From assembly GCF_050003625.1 (NCBI RefSeq), contig NC_134397.1, positions 222,766,537 through 222,830,536 of the forward strand: DNA of 64,000 nt, read 5' to 3'. Below are positions 34,201 through 46,122 of this stretch, in pieces. Position numbers and translations under genes: made by a program. The notes under the pieces were generated by a model that worked only from the letters and a program-made list of their open reading frames with translations, ran no database searches and was not told where the DNA came from. Within the stretch, counting starts at the first letter, position 1, and each line of letters starts with the position of its first letter. The DNA comes from Haematobia irritans. Taxonomy: Eukaryota; Arthropoda; Insecta; Diptera; Muscidae.

Positions 34201-35661
34201 CAAAATGACATAAAAAAATATATAACTAAATTAGTAGTTTAGTCGGTTACCATCTGTGATAGCAACATAAGTTTTACTGTGGTGTTAGTTGAAGTTAATT
34301 ATTTTTGCAATTGTAAAATATATGTGTTAAGTCGTGCTGTATTCGTATCTTACTAATGGACGTATTTTTGATGAGGCTGGAAATAATCCCAGCGAAATTT
34401 TGAATGAAAATAATGGTATAATTCAATATTCGTTTTACTCGTATTCGCATTCAAAAATGATATTGAAAGCCCAGAGAAAATATATACAGAAAAGTTAATA
34501 ATATGAATAAGGTCGATAAACTAAATAATCTTGTAAATTAAATTACAACATTTTAATTTAATTTTAATTTAATTTTAATTGAAATCAACTAATTAAAATA
34601 AATTTAATTGAAATAAAACCCAAAATAATTAAAATTTCTCTGTAGCATTAGGGCTGGATACCCTAAGCCTTGAAGGACTAAAAGAAAACAGAGTACTCGT
34701 TTATCCAGGACATCTCCAAAAATATGCAACACTGTCATTAGCTGTTTAAAAACAATTACAGAAAATAAGTGAAATCTTGCATTTTTAATGTATGAAATGC
34801 TCCAATTAATAATAAATATTTACTGCTGCGATTATTTATGACACTGTATCACTTTGAATTTCATGTTTTTCGATAAATTAGCCACAATAAATTGCTATTG
34901 TGAATCAAAGAAGCGTCACTTCATCAAAATACAATCTAGCAACATAGGCGCGACTAGCACTGATGAGTTGTTCCGGATAGAACACCAGTGCAACGATGTT
35001 CTGGATAGCCCATACAAATGTTGCATCCAGTGCTAAAAGAAAACAGCCCTATTATATATATTATTTCGTCAAAATAAGAACACAAACATTTTTCACCCAA
35101 TGTTTAAATATATGCTTACCGCAACATAACTATTATGGTATAAGATTTTTGTAATTATTTTATAGATATATGATACTGCATAATACAAAATACAAAGGTA
35201 TGTTACAGTATCTATAGTTTGCTTCGTCCATATACGCATGTGTTGTGTCTCTTTACCACGTCTGTGGCATAAGTGATTGATTTATTAAAAATGCAACCAC
35301 ACAAAAGCTGAGGATTTTTATTAAAATTATTTATGGGTTAATTTATGGTCAGAGCACAGTTATATTGTTTGCCGTTGCAGCTGCAACTGCAGGGGCAGAT
35401 AGTGGATAATGTGCTTGTAATATTGACTACGTTTGCTGCATGTGTTGTGGGTGTTACGTGGCTAATGGTAGTGGAGGTGCTGTTACTGCTGCTGTGGCAC
35501 CAGATGACCCAACCATATTGTTATCCAAAAACTGACTATGGACAAAAGCGTATAGTATACATATTGTGGATAAATATTGTTTGAACGAATTAATGTTTTA
35601 AATAATCGCAGCAAACACTTAATATTATGTGGAATATGTTGGAAGAAGATTTTATAATTAA
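34201..35661. other. Intergenic interval with a possible hAT MITE
   Basis: TAGGGCTGGATACC near 34649 and AACAGCCCTA near 35043 are inverse motifs that could bound a 400-bp hAT-like MITE, but no 8-bp target duplication is visible. A short ORF at 35345-35584 starts in a CTGCA-rich patch and is not protein-like. No exon seen. Confidence 0.35.
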
Positions 35662-37382
35662 CCCAGCAAAAAAATTGGAAGTTCTTCTAAAGGCACAACT
35701 TTAAAAAAGCACTTCCAAAAATATCCTTCCTAAGATGTTCTTTATTTTAACTGCACAGGAAGCTTATTTGAGTCTATTTTTTATACCCACCACCATAGGA
35801 TGGGGGTATATTAACTTTGTCATTCCGTTTGTAACACATCGAAATATTGATATAAGACCCCATAAAGTATATATATTCTGGGTCATGGTGAAATTCTGAG
35901 TCGATCTGAGCATGTCCGTCCGTCTGTTGAAATCACGCTAACTTCCGAACGAAACAAGCTATCGACTTGAAACTTGGCACAAGCAATTGCTATTGATGTT
36001 GGTCGGATGGTATTGCAAATAAGCCATATCGGTCCACTTTTACGTATAGCCCCCATGTAAACGGACCCCCAAATTTGGCGTGCGAGGCCTCTAAGAGAAG
36101 CAAATTTCATCCGATCCGGCTGAAATTTAGTACATAGTGTAAGTATATGGTCTCTAACAACCATGCAAAAATTGGTCCACATCGGTCCATAATTATATAC
36201 AGGCCTCATATAAACCGATACCCGATTTGGTTTGCAGAACCTCTAAGAGAAACAAATTTCATCCGATCCGGCTGAAATTTGGTACATGATGTTAGTATAT
36301 ATAAACCGATCACCAGATTTGACCTCAGGAGCCTCTTGGAAGACCAAAATTCATCTGATTCAGTTGAAATTTGATACTTGATGTTAATATATGGCCTCAA
36401 ACACCCATGCAAAAATTGGTCGATATCGGTACATAATTATATATAGGCCCCATATAAACCGATCCCCAGATTTGACCTCCGGAGCATCTTGGAAGAGCAA
36501 AATTCTTCCCATTCGATTGAAATTTGGTACGTGGTGTTAGTATATGGTATCCAACAACCATGCAGGAATTGGTTCCTATCAGTCCATAATTATATATAGC
36601 TCCCATATAAACCGATCGCCAGATTTGACCTCCGGTGCCTTTTGGAGAAGAAAAATTCATCCGATCTGGTTGAAATTTGGTACGTGGTGGTAGTATATGG
36701 TATTTAACAACCATGCCAAAAGTGGTCCATATCAGTCCATAATCATTTATAGCCCCCATAAAAAGCGATCCCGAGATTTGGTTTTGGAGCCTCTTGGAGG
36801 AGCAAATTTCATCCGAGTGAGTTGAAACTTGTGGATGGCAGTCTTTCGTAGAAGTTTCTACGCAATCCATGGTGGAGGGTACATAAGATTCGGCCTGGCC
36901 GAACTTACGGCCGTATATACTTTTTTTTAACTCGCTTTTTTCATATTTTAATTGGAATTTTAAAACTTTATTGTTTCAAATAGGTTACAAACAGATTAAA
37001 AATTAATAAAACAGTGCAAACTATTTAAATTTAGCCGAAAAAAAAATGTTAAATCCTTTTTAGAAAAATTGCAATTTTTTGAAAACATTTGATGTCAAAC
37101 GTTCCAGACAAGCGTTATAATGCACTAAAAATCATAATAAAAAAAATTAAAATTATTTATTCGTCAAAATATCACAAAATTTCTTAATTCACATCCAAAA
37201 CATTGGATTCGCTTCACACCTTAAGAAGTAATGCAAATTCAATGCAACTGCTGTTGAAATGGTGGAGATCCGTCCTATGACAAGACTATGTTAAATTCAT
37301 TGCTTCCGCGTCAATTTTGCACCACTTCCGGATCCAAAAAGAACATTATCACTGCTTTTTTGGCGACGCTTTTTTAGCAGGG
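35662..37382 (-). mobile_element. Family B element, copy 2, split by an A element
   Basis: The left end CCCAGCAAAAAAATTGG at 35662 and right end GGCGACGCTTTTTTAGCAGGG at 37362-37382 bound one B copy in minus orientation. The A element at 35782-36922 is inserted in a T-rich site in it. Flanks are AA on both sides, in line with a 2-bp target duplication. Confidence 0.85.
35782..36922 (-). repeat. Family A element nested in family B
   Basis: Minus orientation: tail TACCCACCACCATAGG at 35784, a shortened GTCC tract near 35916, 153-bp units, then a head with ATGGTGGAGGGTAC and the hairpin GGCCTGGCCGAA ending at GTATATACTT. The tail motif matches the head with one mismatch. Confidence 0.85.
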
Positions 37383-37516
37383 AAATTGAAGGTTTATTTG
37401 TAGATTACCCCAATTTTGTTGTCGGCCCACCCGATTTATTACTTTACGCACTTCCATAACTGTTTTAATTTAATACAGCGTTCCATCCATACTTCAATAC
37501 ACTGTCATATCTGATA

Positions 37517-38444
37517 TCAAGCAAAAAATTTTGAAGTTCTTCCAAAGGCACAACTTTAAAAGCACTTCCAGAAGATGCACTCCCAATGATTTTTTTTGGG
37601 AGCCACGGTGGTGCAATGGTTAGCATGCCCGCCTTGCATACACAAGGTCGTAGGTTCGATTCCTGCTTCGACCGAACACCAAAAAGTTTTTCAGCGGTGG
37701 ATTGTCCCACCTCAGTAATGCTGGTGACATTCCTGAGGGTTTCAAAGCTTCTCTAAGTGGTTTCACTGCAATGTGGAACGCCGTTCGGACTCGGCTATAA
37801 AAAGGAGGTCCCTTGCCATTGAGCTTAACATGGAATCGGGCAGCACTCAGTGATAAGAGAGAAGTTCACCAATGTGGTATCACAATGGACTGAATAGTCT
37901 AAGTGAGCCTGATACATCGGGCTGCCACCTTACCTAACCTACATATGTTCTTTATTTTAACTACCCAGGAAGTTCTTTTAATTCAATTTTTTATAACTTG
38001 GGTTTTTCATACTTTTAATGCGTAATTTTAACTTTTTTTTGTTTCAAATTTGTTAAAAACAGTTTAAGAATTCATAAAAGCGTACAAATCATTTAAATTT
38101 TGCCGAAAAAAATGCTAATTCTAATCTGACAAATTGTGAATTTTTAAAAATATTTGAGGTCAAACGTTTCCGACAAGCGTTAGAATCCATTAAAAATTAT
38201 AAAAAATTTTAAAAATTGTTTATTTGACAAAATATCACAGAATTTTTTAATTTGCATCCAAAACATTGAATTCGGATCACACGAAAAGAAGTGATGCAAA
38301 TTCAGTGCAACGGCTGTTGAAATGGACGACTTCCGTCCTATGACAAGCCCATGTTAAATTCATCGCTTCTGCGTCAATTTTGCACCACTTCCGGTTCCAA
38401 AAAGAACATTTTCACTGCTTTTTTGGCGACGCTTTTTTGCTGGG
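37517..38444 (-). mobile_element. Family B element, copy 3, split by a SINE
   Basis: Starts with a mutated end (TCAAGCAAAAAATTTTG), ends GGCGACGCTTTTTTGCTGGG. TA lies on both sides. A full SINE is inserted at 37598-37940 after AATGAT. Confidence 0.85.
37598..37940 (+). mobile_element. tRNA-derived SINE, full length
   Basis: Starts GGGAGCCACGGTGG. The A box TGGTGCAATGG (37609-37619) and the B box GGTTCGATTCC (37653-37663) both fit the polymerase III consensus. The tRNA-related head of about 75 bp is followed by a body of about 240 bp with AGCCTGATACATCGGGCTG near its 3' end and a short CCTAA-type tail. A clean target duplication is not visible in this copy. Confidence 0.93.
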
Positions 38445-38535
38445 TACCACAGCACAAGTAATCCTACTGTGTTTCTCGATTTCTTTTGTAGAGTTTTCTA
38501 CGCAATCCTTGTTAGAGGGTATATAATTTGCGGTG

Positions 38536-39180
38536 CACTGAAAAAAATATTGTCGTGAGGTCAAAGATTTCATGTCTTTAAAATACGAATGCAAATTTGG
38601 CTTATCATAGAAGACGCATTTCTCTAGTATAAAGTTTTTTTCCTTGACCAAAGGTCGATAAACTTTTCAATGAAGTCGTATTGTCCTTATAATTAAGTGA
38701 TTTGATTTAAAAATGGATATCATAACATGAAAGAAAAAATGTTTGAGCTAAGGTCAACTTGACTTTAATAATTTAGAAAAAATCTTTAAATTTAATGAAA
38801 TTGTCTTTAAATTTGTTGTCTTTTTGCATCTTGACTACAAAGCAAAAAATCGTTCACATATAGGACATGTTTTTCAACATTTTATTTTAAAGACGTTTTG
38901 TACTTGAAACACAGCATAATTTCTACTAGAAGTCTAGCCTTAATTTGGAAAATAAAGTCGTCATTAACTTGTTTTTAAAGGACTTTGATAGCATATGAAG
39001 AAAAAAAGCGAAAAATTAACATTTGCTTCCTAGAAGCAACTACACAAAACCCGATTTTAAAAGAGAATTGTGTCTTAAAAGTGTCCTTACTTGTATTCTC
39101 CGCTTCTTTGGCTCGGAATCAATACCAAATTTTTTAAAGTAAAGACAAAATCTTTGCAACCGGGTATGCTTTTATCAGTG
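38536..39180 (-). mobile_element. I-family element, copy 2 (best preserved)
   Basis: 645 bp bounded by CACTGAAAAAAATATTG and CTTTTATCAGTG. It aligns by eye along its length with 7591-8240 in the opposite orientation. It has no coding frame of note. The CACTG ends are reminiscent of Tc1-like elements, but the target duplication is not clear. Confidence 0.7.
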
Positions 39181-39214
39181 TGGTAGCGCTTCGGTCGTGA
39201 AGCGCATATCATTT

Positions 39215-39840
39215 TTATACCCTACGCCACATTGAGGAACATGGTATTATAAGTTAGTGCCTATGTTTGCTAGGAGACGAGATAGACATATGGTGTCTTT
39301 GGCAATATTACTCAGGGTCGGACCCTGAGTCTATCTAGCTATGTCCATCTGTCTGCAAACACATTTTTGTAATCAAAGTCTAGGTCGCAATTTTGGTCCA
39401 ATCGACTTCAAATTTGCCACAAGTATGTATTTTGGTTCAGAATAGAACCCTATTGGTTTTGGAATAAATCAGTTCAGTTTTCGATATAGCTCCCATATGT
39501 TATATATCTTTCCCCCGATATCTACTAATATGGCCCCAGAAGTCAGAATTGATTTACTTTAAATTTTGCACACAGAGTGCAATTAATAGTGTCGTAAAGT
39601 GTGCCAAATTTTATTGAAATCGGTTCAGATTTAGATATAGCTTCCATATATATCTTTCGCCCGATATGAACTTATATGGTCCCAGAAGCCAGAATTTTGC
39701 CCTAATTTGGTTTAAAATTTCCAGAGGGAGTAGAATTAATATTGAAGCTATTCATGCCAAAATTTGTTGAAATCGGTTCAGATTTAGATGAATTCTATGG
39801 CAGTTTCTGGAATTATTTGTTGAGGTTGGAGAAAGAATTT
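39215..39840 (-). repeat. Family G element, head missing
   Basis: Tail TATACCCTACGCCACATTGAGG, a short GTCC remnant (CATGTCCATCTGTCTG), and two to three units; it ends within a unit at GATTTAGATGAATTC. The next G copy begins almost immediately. Confidence 0.75.
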
Positions 39841-39848
39841 ATTCCTTT

Positions 39849-41262
39849 TTATACCCTGCGCCACACTGTGGAACAGGGTATTATAAGTAAGTACATATTT
39901 TTGCAACGCCCAGAAGGAGACGAGATAGACATATGGTGTCTTCGGCAATATTGCTCAGTGTCGGGCCCTGAGTCGATCTAGCCATGTCCGTCTGTCCGTC
40001 CGTCCGTCTGTCTGTGAACAGATTTTTGTGATCAAAGTCTAGGTCGCAATTTTAGTCCAATCGACTTTAAATTTGGCACAAGTATGTTTTTGGGTCAGAA
40101 TAGAACCCTATTGATTTTGGAGGAAATCGGTTCAGATTTAGATATAGCTCTCATATATATCTTTCAACCGATATGCACTTATATGGCCTCAGAAGACAGA
40201 GTTTTACCCTATTTTGATTGAAATTTTGCACTAGGAGTACAATTAATATTTTAGTGAAGTGTGCTAAAAAGTCTTAAATAAATTGTCCACTAAGAAACCT
40301 TAAACATATAATCGGTTCATATTTAAATTTATTATTTATTATTAGTTTATTATTTATTATTTTGTTAATCTGATTTAGTCAATTTAATTAAATAAAACTA
40401 TTCTTTCATAAATTAATATCTTAATAATGCTGCAAAAAAGCATCGCCAAAAAAGAAGCGAAAATGTTCTTTTTGGGTCCGGGAGTGGTGCAAAATTGGCG
40501 TAGAAGCGATGAATGTAATATGAATTTGTCATAGGAGGGATGTCCATCGAACAGCCGTTGCAATTGATTTGCATCACTTCTTAAGGTGTGATCCGAATTC
40601 AGTGTTTTGAATGTGAATTCAAAAATTGTGTGATATTTTCCCAGCTAAATAATTTTTATATTTTTTATAATTTTTAATGCATTCCAAAGCTTGATTGAAA
40701 CATTGATTTTTCTATAATGGATTTGTCATTTTTGTGGCAAAATTTGAATAATTTGTACTACTTTATTTATTCTTACTCTTTTTTTAAACTATTTGAAAAA
40801 AAGAAAACAAAAAATTACGAATTAAAATATGAAAAAAAAATGAAGGAAAAAAATTCCTGTGTAGTTAAAATAATTAACTTCTTTGTGGAAGTGCTTTTAA
40901 AGTTGTGCCTTTAGAACAACTCCCATTTTTTGTTTGCTGGGAAAAGTGTGGAATTACTTTAAGTTGCTTTATTATAAATTGATTGTCGAGTTATTTTGAT
41001 GTCAAATTTTTTATTAATTTTTATGAAATAAAACATTAATTGAAGTTATAAGTTCAGTCTCTAAATTTTTAGCTAGGGGGGCTATAGCCCCCCCCCTAGG
41101 AAGATTGTCTAGCTACGCTAATGATGGGAACATGAAGCTTTATATATAACACTCAACAAATTTGAAGGATTTCAGATGATATCGAAAATGTGGATCTACA
41201 AAGTGGTGCAGGGTATAATATAGTCGGCCCCGCCCGACTTTAGACTTTCCCTACCTGTTTTA
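39849..41262 (-). repeat. Family G element with insertions
   Basis: Tail at 39849 (TATACCCTGCGCCACACTGTGG), GTCC core at 39986-40018, one or two units to about 40272. The last unit and the head resume at about 41125 and end GGCCCCGCCCGACTTTAGAC. Between are AT-rich sequence, family B copy 4 (40428-40941) and a block with hAT-like end features around 41073-41125 (GGGGGGCTATAGCCCCCC, GTAGCTAGAC on the reverse strand). Confidence 0.7.
40428..40941 (+). mobile_element. Family B element, copy 4
   Basis: Left end TGCTGCAAAAAAGCATCGCC (decayed) and right end TTTTTTGTTTGCTGGG. Internal order matches B copy 1. AA occurs on both sides. Confidence 0.8.
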
Positions 41263-41446
41263 TGTATTCAATTAGTTCCATCCCTTTCAAAATACTTCCA
41301 ATTTTTACCACAAGAATGAAGTAGAGGGTTTATTTAAATTTATATTGTTAGGTCGATAGGTATACCTATGGACCGATAAATAATAAATACACTTTTGCGA
41401 AGTTGCCTCAAAATTGATTCAGATTTAAATGTTTCCCATATTTACA

Positions 41447-41688
41447 CCCTGCGCCACACAGTGGAACAGTGTGTTCCATCCCAGGGCATTAGCCGACTTA
41501 AATTTAAGTCTACACATTTTGTCCAGATCGGGTCAGATTTAAATATATGCATACGCGAACATAAACTCTTATATATAGCACCCAACACATTTGACGGATT
41601 TAATATGGTATCAAAAATGTGGATCTACAAAGTGGTGCAGGGTATAATATAGTCGGACCCGCCTGACATTCCACTTTTTTTACTTGTT
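41447..41688 (-). repeat. Family G element, internally deleted (about 242 bp)
   Basis: Keeps the tail (ACACCCTGCGCCACACAGTGG) and the head (GTGGTGCAGGGTATAATATA then a CCGCCTGAC hairpin arm) but has lost the microsatellite and most units. Both ends survive, as expected of an abortive internal deletion. Confidence 0.7.
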
Positions 41689-42835
41689 AAAATTCATTTC
41701 ATATTTGCTTATTTCTTTACTTGCTTTTGCATAAGTATTTGTTAACAACAAAATCGCTTTTCCAAATCGCTTTGACATGGTGTTATCTTTAATTGGTTTC
41801 TTCTTTATATTCGACAAAAAAATAAAACAAATATCCATTTCGTACCAGAAGATACAGTTTTAAAAGACCGTAGCATATTTAAGATAATTTTTACACCTCC
41901 TTGACATGTCTAATGGAGCATTAACCTGTGAAACAAAGTTAATTTATGATCACTAGCTCATATTTTGAGGTTGAAAATTATTTTGAAATGATGGGTATGG
42001 GTTTTTATACTTTTTTGCTTTGAAAAGGAACTCATATGTTCGTTAGACCACCACCTCCGGCTTTTGGGAGGGAAAAAATCATTTATACTGTTTTCGTTTT
42101 TAAACTCTTCTCGTTATTTATTCAGAACGGTCTACTCTACAATTTACAGGTGGCCCACCTACCATTATGTATTGGCTGCGATTGAATCGGATAATTTATC
42201 TTGGGATATAGATTACCAACAATGTTTTTTTTCCGGTATAAATTCATGAATTTCATTGTTCTGAGAGTTGGTTTGCTCAGAGCAAATAGTAAATCATTAA
42301 TCATTGCTGTCTGTACTATGATGGTTTTGGCCTCTTTGGTAGTTGCTGCTGGTGGCTGGTTTCCATTTTTTTGTTCGTTTTGTCCTGCTCACCGGCAAAA
42401 ACTCAAATTTCAGTTCAGTTTTTCTGACAGAAAATTTTCCATACTTCTGGTTTGTGGCATTACGTTTTCTTCCTGAGTTTTCATGAGTATTGGTTGCGAA
42501 ATTAATTTTAAATTATACGATTATGATTGATTTTACAATTCTTTCTCTTTCATGTTTTCTTCTGTAGATATTTTAAGGGTTTTTTGGGTCATTTTTCTGT
42601 ATGTGTTGTTGAAATAAATGATTATAAATTCTGTGTTCGACATCATGATGTGAGGTTGTCGAATGCACCCCACCAACCAACAAAAATCAAAATTAATCTT
42701 TGGATTACAATAAAGTTAATGATCCCGGCGAAGAAAGGAGAAATAGTTGTACATAATATAATAGTGAAATTAATTTTTGGTGGTTCAAGTAGCAGTATTT
42801 CTTTTACTCAACAGTTTCCGTTTGAAGTCTTCCAA
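41689..42835. other. Single-copy interval, no gene established
   Basis: Two plus-strand frames (42201-42476, 42527-42859) have somewhat varied composition, including a possible hydrophobic stretch SLIIAVCTMMVLASLVVAAG. I see no splice context or recognisable family, so I leave them as unproven. Confidence 0.3.
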
Positions 42836-42905
42836 TTATCTATAGAAATAAAATTTTGATAAAATTTTCTACATATATAAAATTTTGACAAAAATTACTA
42901 TAAAA
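42836..42905. repeat. Short D minisatellite patch
   Basis: Two to three units of the 29-bp type just before an E head. Confidence 0.6.
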
Positions 42906-42906
42906 A

Positions 42907-44415
42907 CAAGTATATACAGCACTAAGTTCGGCCGGGCCGAACCTTAAATACCCACCACCATGAACCAAATATTAGGGTTTCCTTTGAAATTTTAGGAGGG
43001 CTTGAGGACTTGAGGACACTTCCCGAAGATAAATTGAAAGATTTCACCTATGAGGACTATATCAGATTCTGGATTTATAAGAACCATTTTTGATTGAGTT
43101 TTAGAGGAATCATTAACAACTCTTGTAAATGTGCAAGAAAATTATAAAATAACGTCTTGATTTGAAATCTTAAATCTGTAGAAGTAAAATCTGGAAATTT
43201 TACATTGAGTTTCAAGCAATTCAAGTGAAGTCGGTCTATATGGAGGCATTACCAAATGGACAGAGCCTAAAATACCAGAATATTTACAATTTCAGGCAAA
43301 TCAGATAAAAATTACGGTTTCTAGAAACCCAAGGAGTTAAATCGGGAGATCGTTCTTATGGGGGCTATACTAAAACATGTACCGATACTCACCGTTTCCG
43401 GCACACCTCTTTATGACCCGAAAATACCTCTAGATTTCCACTTTCAGGCAAATAGGATAAAAACTTCGGATTCTAGAAGCCCAAGAAGTAAAATCGGGAA
43501 ATCGGTCTATATGGGGGCTATACCAAAATATGGACCGATACTCACCATTTTCAGCACACCTCTTTATGGTCCAAAAATACCCCTAGATTTCCAATTTCAG
43601 ACAAATTGGATAAAAACTACGCTTTCTATAAGCCCAAGGCCCCAAATCGGGAGGTCGTTTTATATGGGGACCATACCAAAACATGGACCGATACTCACAA
43701 TTTTTGGCACACGTATTTGTGGTCCTACAATACCTCTAGATTTCCAATTTCAGGTAAATTGAATAAAAACTGCGGTTTCTATAAGCCCAAGAAGTAAAAT
43801 CGGGACATCGGTCTATATGGGGGCTATACCAAAATATGGACCGATACTTACAATTTTTGGCACACGTATTTGTGGTCCTACAATACCTCTAGATTTCCAA
43901 TTTCAGGTAAATTGAATAAAAACTGCGGTTTCTATAAGCCCAAGAAGTAAAATCGGGAGATCGGTCTATATGGGGGCTATACCAAAACATGGACCGATAC
44001 TCACCATTTTTGGCACACCTCTTTATGGTCATCAAATACCTCCAGATTTCAAATTTCAGGCAAATTGGATAAAAACTACGATTTCTATAAGCCCAAGACC
44101 CCAAATCGGGGGGTCGGTTTATATGGGGACTATATCAAAACCTGGACCGATATAACTCATCTTCGAACTTGACCTGCCTGCAGACAAAAGACGAGGATGT
44201 GCAAAATTTCAGCACGATTGCTTTATTATTGAAGACTGTAGCGTGATTACAACAGACAGACAGACGGACAGACGGACATCGTTATATCGTCCTAGAATTT
44301 CTCCCTGATCAAGAATATATATACTTTATATAGTCGGAAATCGATATTTCGATGTGTTACAAACGGAATGACAAACTTATTGTACCCCCGTCACCATTCT
44401 ATGGTGGTGGGTATA
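42907..44415 (+). repeat. Family E element, complete
   Basis: Head CAAGTATATACAGCACTAAG with the hairpin GTTCGGCCGGGCCGAAC and TACCCACCACCAT (42949-42961). Units have the ATGGGGGC motif at 43511, 43664, 43817 and 43970, exactly 153 bp apart. The tail has a CAGACGGACAGACGGAC tract and ends ATGGTGGTGGGTA (44401-44413), the exact inverse of the head motif. The next G element starts in the same few bases. Confidence 0.9.
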
Positions 44416-46122
44416 ACAAGTAAGGAAAGTCTAAAGTCGGACGTGGTCGACTATATTATACCCTGCACCACTTTGAAGATCCACATTTTCGAGACCATAT
44501 CAAATCCGTCCAATGTGTTGGATGCTATATAAAGGTTCATGCTCCCGTATATATGTATTTGAATCTGACCAGATCTGGACAGTGTTCTACAATACCTAGC
44601 AAAAAAAATTTGGAATTTCTTCTTAAGGCACAACTTTAAAAGCACTTCCCAAAATGTCCCCCAAAGATGTTCTTTATTTTAACTGCACAGGAAGTTCATT
44701 TGAGTCAATTTTTTATAACTCGCTTTTTTCATAATTTTAATAGGAAATTTAAATTTTTATTATTTCCAATAGGTTAAAAACAGATTAAAAATTAATAAAA
44801 TAGTGCAAATTATTTAAATTTTGCCTAAAAAATTCTAAATCCTTTCTAGAAAACTTGCTACTTTTTGAAAATATTTGATGTCAAACGTTCCAGACAAAAA
44901 TCATAAAAATTATTTATTTGTCAAAATATCACAACATTTCTTTATTCACATCCAAGAAGTAATGCAAATGCAGTGCAACGTCTGTTGAAATTGTGGACAT
45001 CCGTCCAATGACAAGCCCATGTTAAAATCATCGCTTTTGCGCCAATTTTGCACCACTTCCGGATCCAAACAGAACATTTTTACTACTTTTTTGGCGACGC
45101 TTTTTTTGATGGGTATTTATAGACTTTAAATTTAAATCAGCTAATACCCCGAGGGTGGAACACAATGTTAGTAAAAAAATATAGGAAACATTTCAATCTG
45201 AACCAATTTTGAGGCATCTTCGTGAAAGTGTTTTTATGATTTATCGTTCGATAGATATGTATTAGAAATAAAGGCAAATTTGAGTCATTTTTACAAGTTT
45301 TTGACTTAGCAGTGGCGATTTTATAAGGAAAATGTGTGTATCTTGGCCATTTTTGCCCAAAATCGGAAAAAAATATATATGGAAGCTATTTCGAAATCTA
45401 AACCGATTTCAACCAAATTTGGCATGCATAGTTACTATGTTAATTCTACTTCCTGTGCAAAATTTCACTTAAATTGGCCCACAACTTTGACCTCTATGGT
45501 CAAAGGAACCAAAATCGGGCGAAAGATATATATGGGAGCTATACCTAAATCTGATTCGATTTCAATAAATTTTAGCGCACTTGACTACTCTACTAATTGT
45601 ATTCCTAGTGCAAAATTGCAACCAAATTGGACTAAAACTCTGGCTTCTGGGGCCATATAGGTCCATATCGGGCGAGAGATATATATGAGAGCTAAATCTA
45701 AATCTGAACCGATTTCAATCAAATTTGGCACACTTGACTATAGTACTAATTGTTCTCCTTGTGCAAAATTGTGCAAGCAAATCAGGGTAAAACTCTGGCT
45801 TCTAATCCATATAAGTGCATATCGGGCGAAAGATATATATGGTAGCTATATCTAAATCTGAACCGATTTCTTCCAAAATCAATAGGGTTCTATTCTGACC
45901 CAAAATAGAAACTTGTGCTATATTTTAAGTCGATTGGACTAAAACTGCGACCTAGACTTTGATCACAAAAATGTGTTCACAGACAGACGGACATGGCTAG
46001 ATCGACTCAGGAGCACACCCTGAGCATTATTGCCAAAGACACCATGTGTCTATCTCCTTCTGGGTGAAACATATGCACTAACTTATAATACCCTGTTCCA
46101 CAGTGTGGCACAGGCTATAAAA
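44416..46122 (+). repeat. Family G element with family B inserted
   Basis: Head ACAAGTAAGGAAAGTC, hairpin arms AAGTCGG and CCGACTA-like, then ATACCCTGCACCAC (44458-44471). After the B insertion (44595-45113) come units with the GAAAGATATATATGG(G/T)AGCTAT motif, a short CAGACAGACGGACATGG core near 45982, and a tail GTGTGGCACAGGCTAT near 46103-46118. Confidence 0.85.
44595..45113 (-). mobile_element. Family B element, copy 5
   Basis: Ends CCTAGCAAAAAAAATTTGG and GGCGACGCTTTTTTTGATGGG. TA occurs on both sides, supporting a 2-bp target duplication. Confidence 0.85.

Noticed and set aside
37598..37670. tRNA gene at the SINE head
   Set aside because: A and B boxes are present, but the sequence is one of several dispersed copies continuing into a shared body and CCTAA tail, so it is a tRNA-derived SINE.
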